Notes: a model not told the origin generated them from the sequence alone. A stretch of 64,000 nucleotides of DNA from Flavobacterium sp. CF108 (GCF_900129795.1 NZ_FQWW01000002.1:674135-738134), one strand, 5' to 3'; shown: positions 9,845-19,655, counted from the stretch's first letter. Numbers and translations are program-made.

Positions 9845-10378
9845 CTAATTACTTAACTCTCTTTTTAATACCTGCAATCTATTTGCAACAGATGCATTGT
9901 ATTGTTGATCACCTATTCTTAAAATAAATCCTCCAATAATTGATGGATCTACGATATTTTCTATTGTTATTTTTTTATTTGACAAAGTTGCAACTTTAGC
10001 CAAAACTTTAGCTTCTAGTGCAGCATCCATAGGAATAGCAGTAGTAACTTTTGCTGTTTCAATACCATTACTTTCATCAAATATTTTGCTGTATTCTATT
10101 GCAATTGCACCTAAAATTTCAAACCTTTTGTTTTCAAATAATAAATGAAATAAACCTTTAGTAACGCCATTTACATTTGCAAAAACTTCTAAAAGAGCGC
10201 TTTCCTTAACTTCAACTTTTGTAGTTGGGTTTTGAATAAAGGTACTCAATTCTGCGCTTGTCTCAATTGCCGAAGCAATTGACTTCATATCGTAATTGAC
10301 AGCTTCGGCAACACCTTTAGAGTTTGCTAAGTCTAGAATTGCTTTTGCATAACGAATTGCTGCTCTTGTACTTGCCAT
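9845..10378 (-). CDS. atpH: F1F0 ATP synthase delta subunit
   Basis: A 177-residue delta (OSCP) subunit, linking the b-subunit stator to the top of F1. The N-terminal helical bundle begins RAAIRYAKAILDLA, and the C-terminal GGFILRIGDQQYNASVANRLQVLKREL is the family signature. It lies 4 bp after atpF. Confidence 0.97.
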   Translation of the reverse strand: MASTRAAIRYAKAILDLANSKGVAEAVNYDMKSIASAIETSAELSTFIQNPTTKVEVKESALLEVFANVNGVTKGLFHLLFENKRFEILGAIAIEYSKIFDESNGIETAKVTTAIPMDAALEAKVLAKVATLSNKKITIENIVDPSIIGGFILRIGDQQYNASVANRLQVLKRELSN

Positions 10379-10382
10379 AATC

Positions 10383-10874
10383 TTAGTTTAACTTTACGTC
10401 ACCTAACATTTTCTCTACTAATTTAGTTTGAGATTCTTTGTTAGATAATTCATCTTTCAATAATTTTTCAGCAATGCTTAATGATAACGTTGAAACCTGA
10501 GATTTCAATTCAGCCATAGCTGCATTTTTTTCATTTTCGATAGCAGCTTTAGCCTGTTCGATCAATTTCTGACCTTGCTCTTGTGCCTCGTTTTTAGAGT
10601 CAGCAATTATTTGCTCTTTCATTTCGCGAGCTTCTTTCAACATAGCATCACGTTCAGCACGAGCTTCTTTTAAGATACGCTCATTATCAGCAGTTAAATT
10701 TTGCATTTCTAAACGTGCAGCTTCTGCAGATGCCAACGCATTGTTAATAGATTCCTCACGACTTTTTACAGCCCCTAAAATAGGTTTCCAAGCAAATTTT
10801 GCCAAAAGAATGAAGAAAACAATAAAGATAATTGTTGTCCAAAAAATTAAACTTTCTGGTGAAGTTAATTGCAT
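10383..10874 (-). CDS. atpF: F1F0 ATP synthase b subunit
   Basis: A 163-residue stator subunit. One N-terminal membrane helix (residues ~8-27, LIFWTTIIFIVFFILLAKFA) is followed by a KPILGAVKSREESI turn and a long charged coiled coil, as expected for the b-subunit dimer. It is 83 bp from atpE, and a terminator-like hairpin lies in that gap. Confidence 0.97.
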   Translation of the reverse strand: MQLTSPESLIFWTTIIFIVFFILLAKFAWKPILGAVKSREESINNALASAEAARLEMQNLTADNERILKEARAERDAMLKEAREMKEQIIADSKNEAQEQGQKLIEQAKAAIENEKNAAMAELKSQVSTLSLSIAEKLLKDELSNKESQTKLVEKMLGDVKLN

Positions 10875-10913
10875 AACAGTATATATTTAAAAATTGTTTT
10901 GTAGTTTTTTAAA

Positions 10914-10948
10914 AAAACTTCCTGAAGCCAACCGCTACAGGAAGTTTT
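10914..10948 (-). terminator. terminator-like hairpin between atpE and atpF
   Basis: Arms of 11 bp (AAAACTTCCTG at 10914-10924 and its complement at 10938-10948) are followed, in the reading direction, by a U-run. It sits 10 bp after atpE inside the operon. It could be a partial terminator or an mRNA-stabilising structure that raises c-subunit output. Confidence 0.75.
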
Positions 10949-10957
10949 AAATGTAAA

Positions 10958-11176
<219 letters not shown>

Positions 11177-11198
11177 TTAATAATTAATAAAACTCTAA

Positions 11199-12374
11199 TT
11201 AATGATGATCGTGCTCTTCAACAGCCTGACCAATAAATAATGCTGAAAGCAATGTAAATACATACGCCTGTAAAGCAGCAACTAGCATTTCTAATACACT
11301 CATGAACAATACGAATGCTCCGGCAACTGGGCCAACAGCGATACTTTTGAAAATGAAAATCAAAGAAACTAAACTCAAAATGATAATATGTCCAGCAGTA
11401 ATGTTTGCAAATAAACGAATCATTAATGCAAATGGTTTAGTCAACATCCCGATGATTTCTACAGGAATCATAATTGGAGCCAACCATACAGGAACTCCCG
11501 GTGTGTTGAAAATATGTCCCCAGTATGATTTGTTTCCACTTAAAGTTGTAACGATAAAAGTGATAAAAGCCATTACGAATGTAAAGTAGATATTACCTGT
11601 TAAGTTAGAACTAAATGGAAAAAAAGGAATTAATCCGATAAGGTTATTGATCCAAATAAAGAAAAAGATAGTTAAAAGGTATGGCATATATTTTCCAGCC
11701 TTTTTTGTACCAATATTAGGAACAGCAATTTCGTCTCTTACAAAAGTAACTAGCGGCTCTAAAAATCCAGCTATACCTTTTGGGGCATTTGGGTTTTTCT
11801 TGTATGACCTTGCAACTGCAAAAAACAATAAAAACAAAATAATCGCAGACATTAACATTGAGAAAACATTTTTTGTGATAGAGAAATCTAACGGTCTTGC
11901 ATCAAAAGCAAAAGCACCATTGTCTCTCTCATCTGCTGCCATTTCTTCAAATTTGTCAGCATAAAAAATTATTTCTTTATAACGAACTAATTTCTGACCA
12001 TTGATATCAACTACATGCTCACCTGTATTATCGTGGTGAAATTTTGAAGATGAAAAAATTTCCAATCCGTTATTTGTCCATAAAATAACTGGAAGACTAA
12101 AAGAAATAGGATGACCATCCCAGTCAGCGATATGAAAATCGTGAGAATCTCCAATGTGTGAATTAATTAATTCACTTGCGTTAAATTCTTTTTCGATTTC
12201 GTGACCAACAGTTTCTCCGTGAGCACTTGTTGCTGCATGACTTTCTTCTGTCACTTCAACGTTTTTGTGGTCAACAGAAACGCTATCAACTGAAGTTGAG
12301 GCGAAATTTATCGACGAAGTAAGTGCTAATAAGGTAACTAATAAGTACTGGACTGATTTATTTGAAATTATCAT
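11199..12374 (-). CDS. atpB: F1F0 ATP synthase a subunit, with long periplasmic N-terminal extension
   Basis: A 391-residue a subunit. The C-terminal half carries the membrane helices, including the essential Arg in MIRLFANITAGH and the end helix LLSALFIGQAVEEHDHH. The first ~160 residues are extra compared with E. coli: a signal-peptide-like start, a His/Glu-rich segment and a soluble domain. Such extended a subunits are common in Bacteroidota. The His-rich ends suggest metal or proton interaction, but that is inference. It is 40 bp before atpE. Confidence 0.97.
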   Translation of the reverse strand: MIISNKSVQYLLVTLLALTSSINFASTSVDSVSVDHKNVEVTEESHAATSAHGETVGHEIEKEFNASELINSHIGDSHDFHIADWDGHPISFSLPVILWTNNGLEIFSSSKFHHDNTGEHVVDINGQKLVRYKEIIFYADKFEEMAADERDNGAFAFDARPLDFSITKNVFSMLMSAIILFLLFFAVARSYKKNPNAPKGIAGFLEPLVTFVRDEIAVPNIGTKKAGKYMPYLLTIFFFIWINNLIGLIPFFPFSSNLTGNIYFTFVMAFITFIVTTLSGNKSYWGHIFNTPGVPVWLAPIMIPVEIIGMLTKPFALMIRLFANITAGHIIILSLVSLIFIFKSIAVGPVAGAFVLFMSVLEMLVAALQAYVFTLLSALFIGQAVEEHDHH

Positions 12375-12507
12375 TATTAAAACTGTATCTAAATTTAGGT
12401 TTCAAAAATTTTTTGCAAAGGTACATTTTTAATTTAAAACTGAAAATATATCTATAGAATTTTTATTAATGCAACTTTAAATTACGATATTGTTAAAAAT
12501 GAAGCAA

Positions 12508-12891
12508 TTAACCTTTATTAATAAGTCTAATTGTAAAATATGTTTCGAAAAGCAAAAACAAAAAATAAGGAATAAAAAACGAGCTCACATCAATTATAGG
12601 ATCCGAAACATCTGATTTTATAAATGGAATTAAAAAAACAATAGCAGCCATCATCTTAAAAAAACTAAGACCAAGGAAAGTAAAACCGGTATAGGTTGAG
12701 AAATTCTTATTTATATAAGTAAGCACAAGATAAATAAGAATTGTAGTTACGATATTAAATAGATAGATACTCCAGGCTGAATAAAAAAAAGCTATCCTTT
12801 CTGATAATGATTGCATTACAAAGAACTGTGTTAGAAACAATACAATTGAAAAGGGAATAAAATACTTTAGGAAATTTACGGATTTATTCAT
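12508..12891 (-). CDS. AtpI-like four-helix membrane protein
   Basis: A 127-residue protein with about four membrane segments. It overlaps the upstream atpZ gene by 4 bp (ATGA) and precedes atpB by 133 bp. Position and topology fit the AtpI-type ATP synthase assembly factors that assist c-ring formation, but the sequence is divergent and reads like a Bacteroidota-specific family. The role is inferred from context. Confidence 0.75.
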   Translation of the reverse strand: MNKSVNFLKYFIPFSIVLFLTQFFVMQSLSERIAFFYSAWSIYLFNIVTTILIYLVLTYINKNFSTYTGFTFLGLSFFKMMAAIVFLIPFIKSDVSDPIIDVSSFFIPYFLFLLFETYFTIRLINKG

Positions 12892-13112
12892 TCTTTATTT
12901 AAATTTTTAACTTGCCGGATGACATTATATAAAGCTAAAAAAACAGAGAATAATGAAAGTACAATTGTCCAAAGCGACCCTCCGTTAGAATATTTTTTGT
13001 CTAACCAGGTGCCAAAGTAACTAAATATAAAAATAATAACCCCCATTTGAATAGGAATATTTATGAGGGCTATCCATTTATTATTTTGTTTTTTATTCGG
13101 GTCCTTTTCCAT
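12888..13112 (-). CDS. atpZ: AtpZ/AtpI family protein
   Basis: A 74-residue protein with two membrane helices (residues ~13-34 and ~45-65) and the family pattern GVIIFIFSYFGTWLDKKY. AtpZ/AtpI proteins act with the F0 sector during assembly and in cation supply. Its start overlaps the end of the bactofilin gene by 20 bp and its end overlaps the next gene by 4 bp, so translation is probably coupled. Confidence 0.85.
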   Translation of the reverse strand: MEKDPNKKQNNKWIALINIPIQMGVIIFIFSYFGTWLDKKYSNGGSLWTIVLSLFSVFLALYNVIRQVKNLNKE

Positions 13113-13488
13113 CTTTTATGGTTACTTCTTTATTTTGTGTAAGCATGGTACAAGTTGCTGTAAAATCTGCTCCCGGCTCTATAGAAAGTTTTCCAACGGC
13201 AACTTCGCCGTGAATTTTTGCTGAGGCTTTAATATTAAGGATTTCAAGAACCTTAATTTTTCCATGAAATTCACCTTCGATATCGGCGTTGTTACAAATA
13301 ATTTCTCCTTTTACTGCGCCTGTTGCGCCTATCACTAATTTTCCCTGCGAGGTGAAATTTCCAATCAATTCGCCGTCTAGTCTAAAATCAGCTTTTGAGA
13401 CAATGTCTCCTACAATAGAAGTTCCTTCAACAATTCGGTTTGTTTTTCCTAAAAGTTCTGTTCCGTTTTTTTTTACTTTGTCAAACAT
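13093..13488 (-). CDS. bactofilin family cytoskeletal protein
   Basis: A 131-residue protein. The beta-solenoid core is recognisable from repeated turns (GTSIVGDIVSKADFRLDGELIGN, GKLVIGATGAVKGEI). Bactofilins polymerise without nucleotide and scaffold envelope machines. I chose the Met at 13488 (MFDKVKKNGTELLG) over the longest frame starting at 13605, because the extra 39 residues are only the antisense-like overlap with sprE; 13488 lies 5 bp after the sprE stop. Its 3' end overlaps atpZ. Confidence 0.92.
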   Translation of the reverse strand: MFDKVKKNGTELLGKTNRIVEGTSIVGDIVSKADFRLDGELIGNFTSQGKLVIGATGAVKGEIICNNADIEGEFHGKIKVLEILNIKASAKIHGEVAVGKLSIEPGADFTATCTMLTQNKEVTIKDGKGPE

Positions 13489-13492
13489 TATA

Positions 13493-16105
13493 TTATGGGG
13501 TTTTTGGGGCGAGGTAGGCGTCGAGGTTCTTTTTAATTTGAACCACTTTGTAATTATCGGTCGATATAATAATTGACGGATGTGCAATTTTATATTTAGC
13601 ATCATCTCTTAAAACTCCTGCTACATCTCTGGCATAAGCTTCAGATTTTAAACCATGAATAGCTACAAAACTTTCTGTTCTATTGTATTTATCAATAGAA
13701 GTCGTTAGTCTTTCAAAGTTTTCAACTAATAAAAATACTCTAATTGCTTCTTCAATTTTTTTAACTGTTTTAGTATCCGTATTAGAAACCAGATATACAA
13801 TTTTCCAGTTTTTATTATCTACAGTTGTAAAATTAAGTCTTTCTAAAGCTGGGACATCTTTCTCCAAAATTTCTCTGGCATTTTTTCCTTCTTCACTATT
13901 TGGATAATTATCTGCCACGTTTTCTAAACCTTTTTTATAAGCATCTAATCCGTTTACTTTTCCTAAAGTATTTGCCTTTAGTAATTCAAATTTAGAAACA
14001 ATTTCTTCTCCAGAATATTGATTGATTAAATTGTCAATATTATCTAAGACAACATCAAATTTCTCTTCCTGAAATAGTTTATACCATTTTTGGTATTCTT
14101 TTTCAGGCGAAGCTATATCATCAGCATTTGTATTATTTAAAATCTGGGCATATCTCGAAGTTGGATAATTTGTTGTTATGTCTGATTTAATTCTTGCTGC
14201 TTTTTCCGGATCTGTAATTTGATATATTTTATACAAATTATACTTCGATGGAAGCACCAGTTTTTCTTCTGGGTTATTTTTCAGTAATTGCTCCAGTTTA
14301 TCACTTGCTAATTTATATTCCTTAAATTTCTCCTTATATATAAGACCTAATTGATAATAGGCAAAGTTGCGTTCTTTACCAATACTATCCATTGCTGTTT
14401 GTGTTTTCGGAAGCTGTTTTTCATAAAAAGCAGTGGTATATTTTTCAATAACAACTGTATCTTTCAATTTAGCTGCTTCCACTTCATTTATACTGTCATT
14501 GAGCATTGCTGCATCATTTGCAGATTTTATTGTAGCCAGTCTCCAGTTTCCGCCAAGCGTTCTGTTACCCCACATTTTTTTAAACTGCAGTTTTCCGTAG
14601 GCAACTGTTGTTGGGTTGTAAAAGTAAAAAGTACTTGCTGTGGCATCATTTCCAGATGGAGGTCTTATTCCGTCATCAGGATCTGCAGGTTTACCCAATG
14701 AATTCGGATTTATTGCTGTTGGCGCACTCGAAGCATTTGTGTTTCGGTCAATATTCGCTAACTTCTCTTTTTCTTTCTCTTCTAAAATTCGTTTTGCTTC
14801 GTCTTTCTTTTTAAGCTCGGCAATGTAATTTTCAAAATAAATTTTTCTGTCAGCATCAGGCAATCCGTAGACTTTAATAATACTGTCATTTCGTTTTGCA
14901 ATTCCTTCGTATTTAATTACGTCGTCAAGATTTTTTCTGTTTTTCTCGATAAAAGTAAACTCCCTTGTTTTTGGGTCTAATTTTGTCAATGTACTGTCAT
15001 AATATTTAGCAGCCATTGTATAGTCTGTATTTTTAAAATACATGTTTCCAATATTTCTATAAGCCGATGCCATTAAATAAGGATCTGTAGATTTTCTGCC
15101 TAAAGATTTATTGTAGAATTTTAATGCATTTTCTTTGTCTTTCTTTTTATCATAGAAAACTCCCATTTCATAAAAAAGAACATCATAATAAGGTCGGTTT
15201 TCACGATCTGCAACTAACTTATTATAGATTTTTAAAAATATGGTATCGTTGCCTTTTTCATAATCGTACATCTGCGCTTTTTTTGCGTAAGCATGCATCA
15301 TGTATTTTCTGTTGGCTTTACGATTCATGTCGATTACGCCATCATAATAATAGGTAGCGCTGTCTTTATTTCCAACTTCCTGATACATTTGTCCCAAGAT
15401 GAATTTATAACGAGCACGATCTTCGTTTATTCTTGAAAATTCTTCTGCAATTCTAAGTTTAGCAACGGCACTGTCTCTTTCTTCTAAATTCAGAAAAGCT
15501 TCGGCCAATAAAGCATTGGCATCAGAAAATGTCTGTTTATCTAAATCTGTTTTCTTTAATAATTGATTGATATTTTTAACCACAATCGCATCATTTCCTA
15601 AGCGCATATTGGTTTTTTCGCGCCATATTTTTGCCGTATAAATATTACTGCTGTTTGGATATTTGTAGAGAATGTAATTGAATGCATCTAAGGCCGGAAT
15701 AAAACGCTGATCGTAATATCTGGCTTTTCCAAGCATTAAGTATGCTTCGTCAATTTGATAATTTCTTTCTCTTCCTCCAATATTCATGGAGTGTTTTTGA
15801 ATTGCTTTTGTTGCCTTTGTTTCTGCTTTTTCAAAATCAGGATTTTTTGTTTTTGATCCTTCCGAAAAATTTTCATCAAACTGCATTTTTTCAATAGGAA
15901 GCCTTTTCCAAAAATTATCCTGATTGTTGGCCTGAATGGATAGCAGTCCTTTTTCGAGACCAATTCCCCCATTATACAAAATGTTATATTTTGTACTTAA
16001 TGCATGGGAATTTCTGTTCACAAAAGTATTATTCTTGGTAGAACATGCTATCAAAAGGAGAAAAAACGTGAGAAAAAAACTATATTTAAGAGTATTCTTT
16101 TTCAA
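13493..16105 (-). CDS. sprE: gliding motility / type IX secretion TPR lipoprotein SprE (PorW)
   Basis: An 870-residue lipoprotein (lipobox LLIAC, Cys 21) with TPR-like repeats across most of its length and a C-terminal segment rich in charged residues. Length and N-terminus (FVNRNSHALSTKYNILYNGG) match SprE/PorW, a T9SS component needed for secretion of adhesins and for gliding in Flavobacterium. It is followed at 5 bp by a bactofilin and then the atp genes. I am sure of the family from memory of its features, not from an alignment. Confidence 0.88.
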   Translation of the reverse strand: MKKNTLKYSFFLTFFLLLIACSTKNNTFVNRNSHALSTKYNILYNGGIGLEKGLLSIQANNQDNFWKRLPIEKMQFDENFSEGSKTKNPDFEKAETKATKAIQKHSMNIGGRERNYQIDEAYLMLGKARYYDQRFIPALDAFNYILYKYPNSSNIYTAKIWREKTNMRLGNDAIVVKNINQLLKKTDLDKQTFSDANALLAEAFLNLEERDSAVAKLRIAEEFSRINEDRARYKFILGQMYQEVGNKDSATYYYDGVIDMNRKANRKYMMHAYAKKAQMYDYEKGNDTIFLKIYNKLVADRENRPYYDVLFYEMGVFYDKKKDKENALKFYNKSLGRKSTDPYLMASAYRNIGNMYFKNTDYTMAAKYYDSTLTKLDPKTREFTFIEKNRKNLDDVIKYEGIAKRNDSIIKVYGLPDADRKIYFENYIAELKKKDEAKRILEEKEKEKLANIDRNTNASSAPTAINPNSLGKPADPDDGIRPPSGNDATASTFYFYNPTTVAYGKLQFKKMWGNRTLGGNWRLATIKSANDAAMLNDSINEVEAAKLKDTVVIEKYTTAFYEKQLPKTQTAMDSIGKERNFAYYQLGLIYKEKFKEYKLASDKLEQLLKNNPEEKLVLPSKYNLYKIYQITDPEKAARIKSDITTNYPTSRYAQILNNTNADDIASPEKEYQKWYKLFQEEKFDVVLDNIDNLINQYSGEEIVSKFELLKANTLGKVNGLDAYKKGLENVADNYPNSEEGKNAREILEKDVPALERLNFTTVDNKNWKIVYLVSNTDTKTVKKIEEAIRVFLLVENFERLTTSIDKYNRTESFVAIHGLKSEAYARDVAGVLRDDAKYKIAHPSIIISTDNYKVVQIKKNLDAYLAPKTP

Positions 16106-16194
16106 TAGAACTGATTTTAAAGCATTAACTTCTAAAAAGCATTTTTAGTATAATGACTTGTAAAAATACACTTCTTTTTTGAAACTTTCGAGAG

Positions 16195-16890
16195 TTATAC
16201 TGCAAAAAACAATTCCAATTCTTGTAAGGTTTCTTCTGAGGTTTGAATATCCTTTACAATTTCGCCTTTATTAAGTGCAACGATTCTATCGCAAACCTCA
16301 ACGGTGTGTTGCAAATCATGGCTTGAAACCAAAACAGTAACATTTGGATTTTCAGCTAATTCTTTAATAATTTTCTTTAATCGGCTTACTGTTGTCGGGT
16401 CTAAATTTGCAAAAGGTTCATCTAAAATTACTACTTCAGGGTTTCCAATAAGTGTGGCAATAATTCCCACTTTCTTTTGGTTTCCTTTTGATAAATCGCG
16501 AAGGTATTTTTTGTTGTTTAAAATTTCTCCGTTAAAAAATTCTTCATGTTTCGCTAACAATGCATCAATATCAGCTTTATTTTGATGACGTAAATCTCCA
16601 ATAAAATAAAAATATTCTTCGGGAGTCAAATAGCCAATCAGGAAACTTTCATCTAAAAAAGAACCTGTAAAAGATTTCCAGTTTTCGCTCTTATTTACCT
16701 GAATATCATTGTTTGTTATATCTCCTGCTGAAGGCTGGATTAAATCTAAAAGCAAACTAAAAAAAGTAGTTTTTCCTGCTCCGTTGTTGCCCACTAATCC
16801 AAAACTCTGCCCTTTTGGAATTTCAAGATTATGAATGTTTAAAACTGTAGTACCGTTATATATTTTTGAAAGTTGATTTACTTGTATCAT
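16195..16890 (-). CDS. ABC transporter ATP-binding protein
   Basis: A 231-residue ATPase. Walker A is GNNGAGKTT (residues ~34-42), the signature is LSKGNQKKVG (a variant of LSGGQ), Walker B is VVILDEPFANLDP, and the switch is SSHDL. This form is typical of single-ATPase exporter pairs. It lies 82 bp after the DUF5687 permease gene, which is its likely partner. The substrate is unknown. Confidence 0.95.
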   Translation of the reverse strand: MIQVNQLSKIYNGTTVLNIHNLEIPKGQSFGLVGNNGAGKTTFFSLLLDLIQPSAGDITNNDIQVNKSENWKSFTGSFLDESFLIGYLTPEEYFYFIGDLRHQNKADIDALLAKHEEFFNGEILNNKKYLRDLSKGNQKKVGIIATLIGNPEVVILDEPFANLDPTTVSRLKKIIKELAENPNVTVLVSSHDLQHTVEVCDRIVALNKGEIVKDIQTSEETLQELELFFAV

Positions 16891-16972
16891 TTGTAATTTT
16901 AGATTTTAGATTGTTGGTTTTAGATTTCTATCTGATAAAATTATCTCATTATCAAATTGACATATTCTCTAA

Positions 16973-18442
16973 TTAACTCTTTTGTTTATAAGCATTTATT
17001 GTACTGTACTTTTCGATTTTATATCTTTTTTCGATTAAAGAAAAAACCTTGTCTTTAAAAATAAAACCTAAAACGCCGGCTCCGGCAACTAATGCTAATC
17101 CGAGGTTTTTGTTGTTTAAATAAAGTCCGATTGCATACAACGCTAAAGGCAGTAAAATTTTGGGAAGCGTTAATAACATCGCGCTTACATTAAACGCTTT
17201 TTTATCTCCAAAAGCTCCGCCGGCATTACTTAAATCTATTGGGGTTTTAGTAAATGCACCTCCCAATAAAACTAAATGTGAATTGACTCCAATGTTATAA
17301 ATTGCTGCAACAACAATGGTTAAATAAATCTGCCATCCAAAATAAATATAAAACGAAGCCAGAATTGTAGAAATAATTGTGGCAATAACAATCAGCCACC
17401 ATTTTGCCATAATATAACCGCGATACGGAATATTTTGTGTCATCATTAATTGATAATACGAACTATCCCAGCTTGGTACAAATTGTCCAAAGACAAATAA
17501 AAATCCGCCCGAAACAAAAATCCCTGCTAAAAGGTGCATTACTGGTTTGTCGTAGGTTTCAATTCCTCCGGAGAAAAATAAAAATCCGTAGAACAAAAAT
17601 AAAAAGCTCATAAAAATAGTCGTTTTCGACCTTTTGTTTCTTTTGATAAGTTTAATATCGTTTTTTAGAAAAGTTCCCACGGTTCCAAATTGATTAAGCC
17701 AAGAAAGATTCTCTGTTGTTGCAACATCTTCTTTTACAGAAAGTCCTGCGTCGAGATACAGATTTTTTTTCAAAAATTTAAAGCTAAAAAAATATAAGCC
17801 CGCCAATACTAAAACGGGAATTAAAAATAATCCTTTTATAGTATAAAGTCCTTGAAAAAAGGGAGTTGTAAAAGTTGTGACATCAAACAATTTGTAATAT
17901 TGCGCGCCGCCCAAAACAAGAATTAATCCAACAAAAACAACAAATAATTTATCGATATTACTTAAAATTATATTTAAAAAATTGTTGATGTATATAAAAG
18001 AAATCATTGCCAAATTCCAGAAAATAATAGCTGTTATATCATATCCTTCTATCGCTAAAACAACTGAAAACGGAACAAAAAATAAAGCATGAACCCAATT
18101 AAAAAAGGACAAAACAGTTTTTCCCAATGAAAAATGAACAATTACGGGTTTTTTAAAAGGCAAAACCAATAACGGTTTTATGTTCAAAACGGGAATTGAT
18201 TGCAGCAGCAAACGAATTACTAAATCAAAAAGAAAATAATAAATCAAAAACCTGTTTATGGTTACTAATGGTTCCAGATGCATTTCTTTAAGAATGTAAA
18301 ATGCCCCAATACCCATTGCAATAAAAATTAATGAAAAATAGATCATTAAAAATCCCATTATAATTTTCATTGCCAGGTTTTTACCAAATGATGCCGACCT
18401 AATAAAGGCTTTCCATTCGAGATAAATAAACTTTTTAATCAT
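16973..18442 (-). CDS. DUF5687-type ABC exporter permease
   Basis: About 489 residues, with roughly 12 membrane segments. The MIKKFIYLEWKAFIRSASFGKN start and the overall hydropathy match the DUF5687 permease family, which pairs with the ATPase encoded next. I prefer the Met at 18442 over 18478, because the upstream 12 residues are not family-like. The pair is probably a two-gene operon. The exported substrate is unknown. Confidence 0.85.
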   Translation of the reverse strand: MIKKFIYLEWKAFIRSASFGKNLAMKIIMGFLMIYFSLIFIAMGIGAFYILKEMHLEPLVTINRFLIYYFLFDLVIRLLLQSIPVLNIKPLLVLPFKKPVIVHFSLGKTVLSFFNWVHALFFVPFSVVLAIEGYDITAIIFWNLAMISFIYINNFLNIILSNIDKLFVVFVGLILVLGGAQYYKLFDVTTFTTPFFQGLYTIKGLFLIPVLVLAGLYFFSFKFLKKNLYLDAGLSVKEDVATTENLSWLNQFGTVGTFLKNDIKLIKRNKRSKTTIFMSFLFLFYGFLFFSGGIETYDKPVMHLLAGIFVSGGFLFVFGQFVPSWDSSYYQLMMTQNIPYRGYIMAKWWLIVIATIISTILASFYIYFGWQIYLTIVVAAIYNIGVNSHLVLLGGAFTKTPIDLSNAGGAFGDKKAFNVSAMLLTLPKILLPLALYAIGLYLNNKNLGLALVAGAGVLGFIFKDKVFSLIEKRYKIEKYSTINAYKQKS

Positions 18443-18546
18443 GGTTAATTGGTTTAGATTTTTGTAGTAAGAGATCAAATGTAGGAAAACGTTACAAAAA
18501 AAGTTAAAAAAAATATTTTAGTAAGTGTCAATTACTTATGGTTTGC

Positions 18547-18554
18547 TACTTTTG
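18547..18554 (+). promoter_or_regulatory. -7 promoter element of the ferredoxin reductase gene
   Basis: Sequence TACTTTTG, 15 bp before the start codon. No good TTG was found at -33. Confidence 0.55.
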
Positions 18555-18569
18555 CAAAAAAATTAAATC

Positions 18570-19622
18570 ATGCCTTCATTCTTAAAACTTATAATTAAAG
18601 AGGTAAAACGTGAAACTGCCGATGCGGTTTCAGTACTTTTTAATGTTCCAGAAGAACTTAAACAAGACTATAAATTTATAGCCGGACAATACATAAATTT
18701 AAAATTAACTCTTGATAATCAAGAAATTCGCCGTGCTTACTCTATTTGCTCTGCACCAGAAAGCGGTGAATTGCGAATTGCGGTTAAGGCCGTAAAAAGC
18801 GGTTTGTTTTCGCAATTTGCGAATACAATACTAAAAGCAGGAGATGTTCTTGAAGTGGGTCAGCCGGAAGGAAAATTTACTTTTGAGCCGGATGCTGAGA
18901 GACAAAAAAATTATGTGGCGTTTGCTGCCGGAAGCGGAATCACGCCAGTACTTTCTATTTTAAAATCAGTTTTAAAGAATGAGCCAAAAAGTTCATTTGT
19001 ATTGGTTTACGGAAACAGAACTCCAGAATCAACTATTTTCCATCAGGAATTACACGATTTGCAATTACAGTATGTGGGCCGTTTCTTCGTGCATTATGTT
19101 TACAGTCAGGCTAAAGTTGAAAATGCATTGTTTGGAAGAATCGAAAAATCGACTGTGAATTTTGTATTGAACAACAAGCACAAAGAATTAGAATTTGATA
19201 AGTTTTATTTGTGCGGACCTGAAGAAATGATCAATACAGTTTCGAATGTTTTGAAAGAGAAAAACGTAAAAGAATCTGCTATTAAATTTGAGCTTTTTAC
19301 TACTTCTTCTGAAGAACATGTAATTCAAGGTTCTCAGGAAGGACATACTAAAATTACTGTTTTAGTTGATGATGAAGAAGTTACTTTTGAAATGTCTAAA
19401 AAACAAACCATTCTTGATGCAGCTTTAAAACATGGCGTTGATGCTCCTTACTCTTGTCAGGGCGGAATTTGCAGCAGCTGTTTAGGAAGAGTTACTGCCG
19501 GAACTGCTGAAATGACAAAAAATTCTATTTTAACAGATGGTGAAATTGCCGAAGGTTTAATTTTAACTTGTCAGGCGCACCCAACTTCGGATACTATTTA
19601 TGTAGATTACGACGACGTTTAG
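18570..19622 (+). CDS. PaaE-like 2Fe-2S ferredoxin-NAD(P)H oxidoreductase
   Basis: A 350-residue, three-domain flavoprotein. The FAD domain carries RRAYSICSAP (about residue 54), the NAD(P)-binding domain carries AAGSGITPVLSIL and YLCGPEEM, and the C-terminal plant-type 2Fe-2S domain carries CQGGICSSC plus a further Cys in LILTCQAHP. The fused order matches PaaE/Hmp-type reductases that feed electrons to oxygenases or desaturases. No oxygenase genes are adjacent, so the acceptor is unknown. Confidence 0.92.
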   Translation: MPSFLKLIIKEVKRETADAVSVLFNVPEELKQDYKFIAGQYINLKLTLDNQEIRRAYSICSAPESGELRIAVKAVKSGLFSQFANTILKAGDVLEVGQPEGKFTFEPDAERQKNYVAFAAGSGITPVLSILKSVLKNEPKSSFVLVYGNRTPESTIFHQELHDLQLQYVGRFFVHYVYSQAKVENALFGRIEKSTVNFVLNNKHKELEFDKFYLCGPEEMINTVSNVLKEKNVKESAIKFELFTTSSEEHVIQGSQEGHTKITVLVDDEEVTFEMSKKQTILDAALKHGVDAPYSCQGGICSSCLGRVTAGTAEMTKNSILTDGEIAEGLILTCQAHPTSDTIYVDYDDV

Positions 19623-19637
19623 TCTGTTAAATTCCAA

Positions 19638-19653
19638 TCCCGAGGCTTCGGGA
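19638..19653. repeat. short GC-rich hairpin
   Basis: TCCCGA-GGCT-TCGGGA, a perfect 6-bp stem 15 bp after the reductase stop. It is unusually GC-rich for this AT-rich genome and resembles a dispersed palindrome. It precedes the terminator. Confidence 0.6.
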
Positions 19654-19655
19654 TA

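Noticed and set aside
13489..13605. N-terminal extension of the bactofilin
   Set aside because: It overlaps the end of sprE and does not look like a bactofilin segment; the Met at 13488 follows the sprE stop directly.
14351..14701. Plus-strand frame inside sprE
   Set aside because: Antisense shadow of the sprE gene with Cys/Phe-rich, non-protein-like composition.
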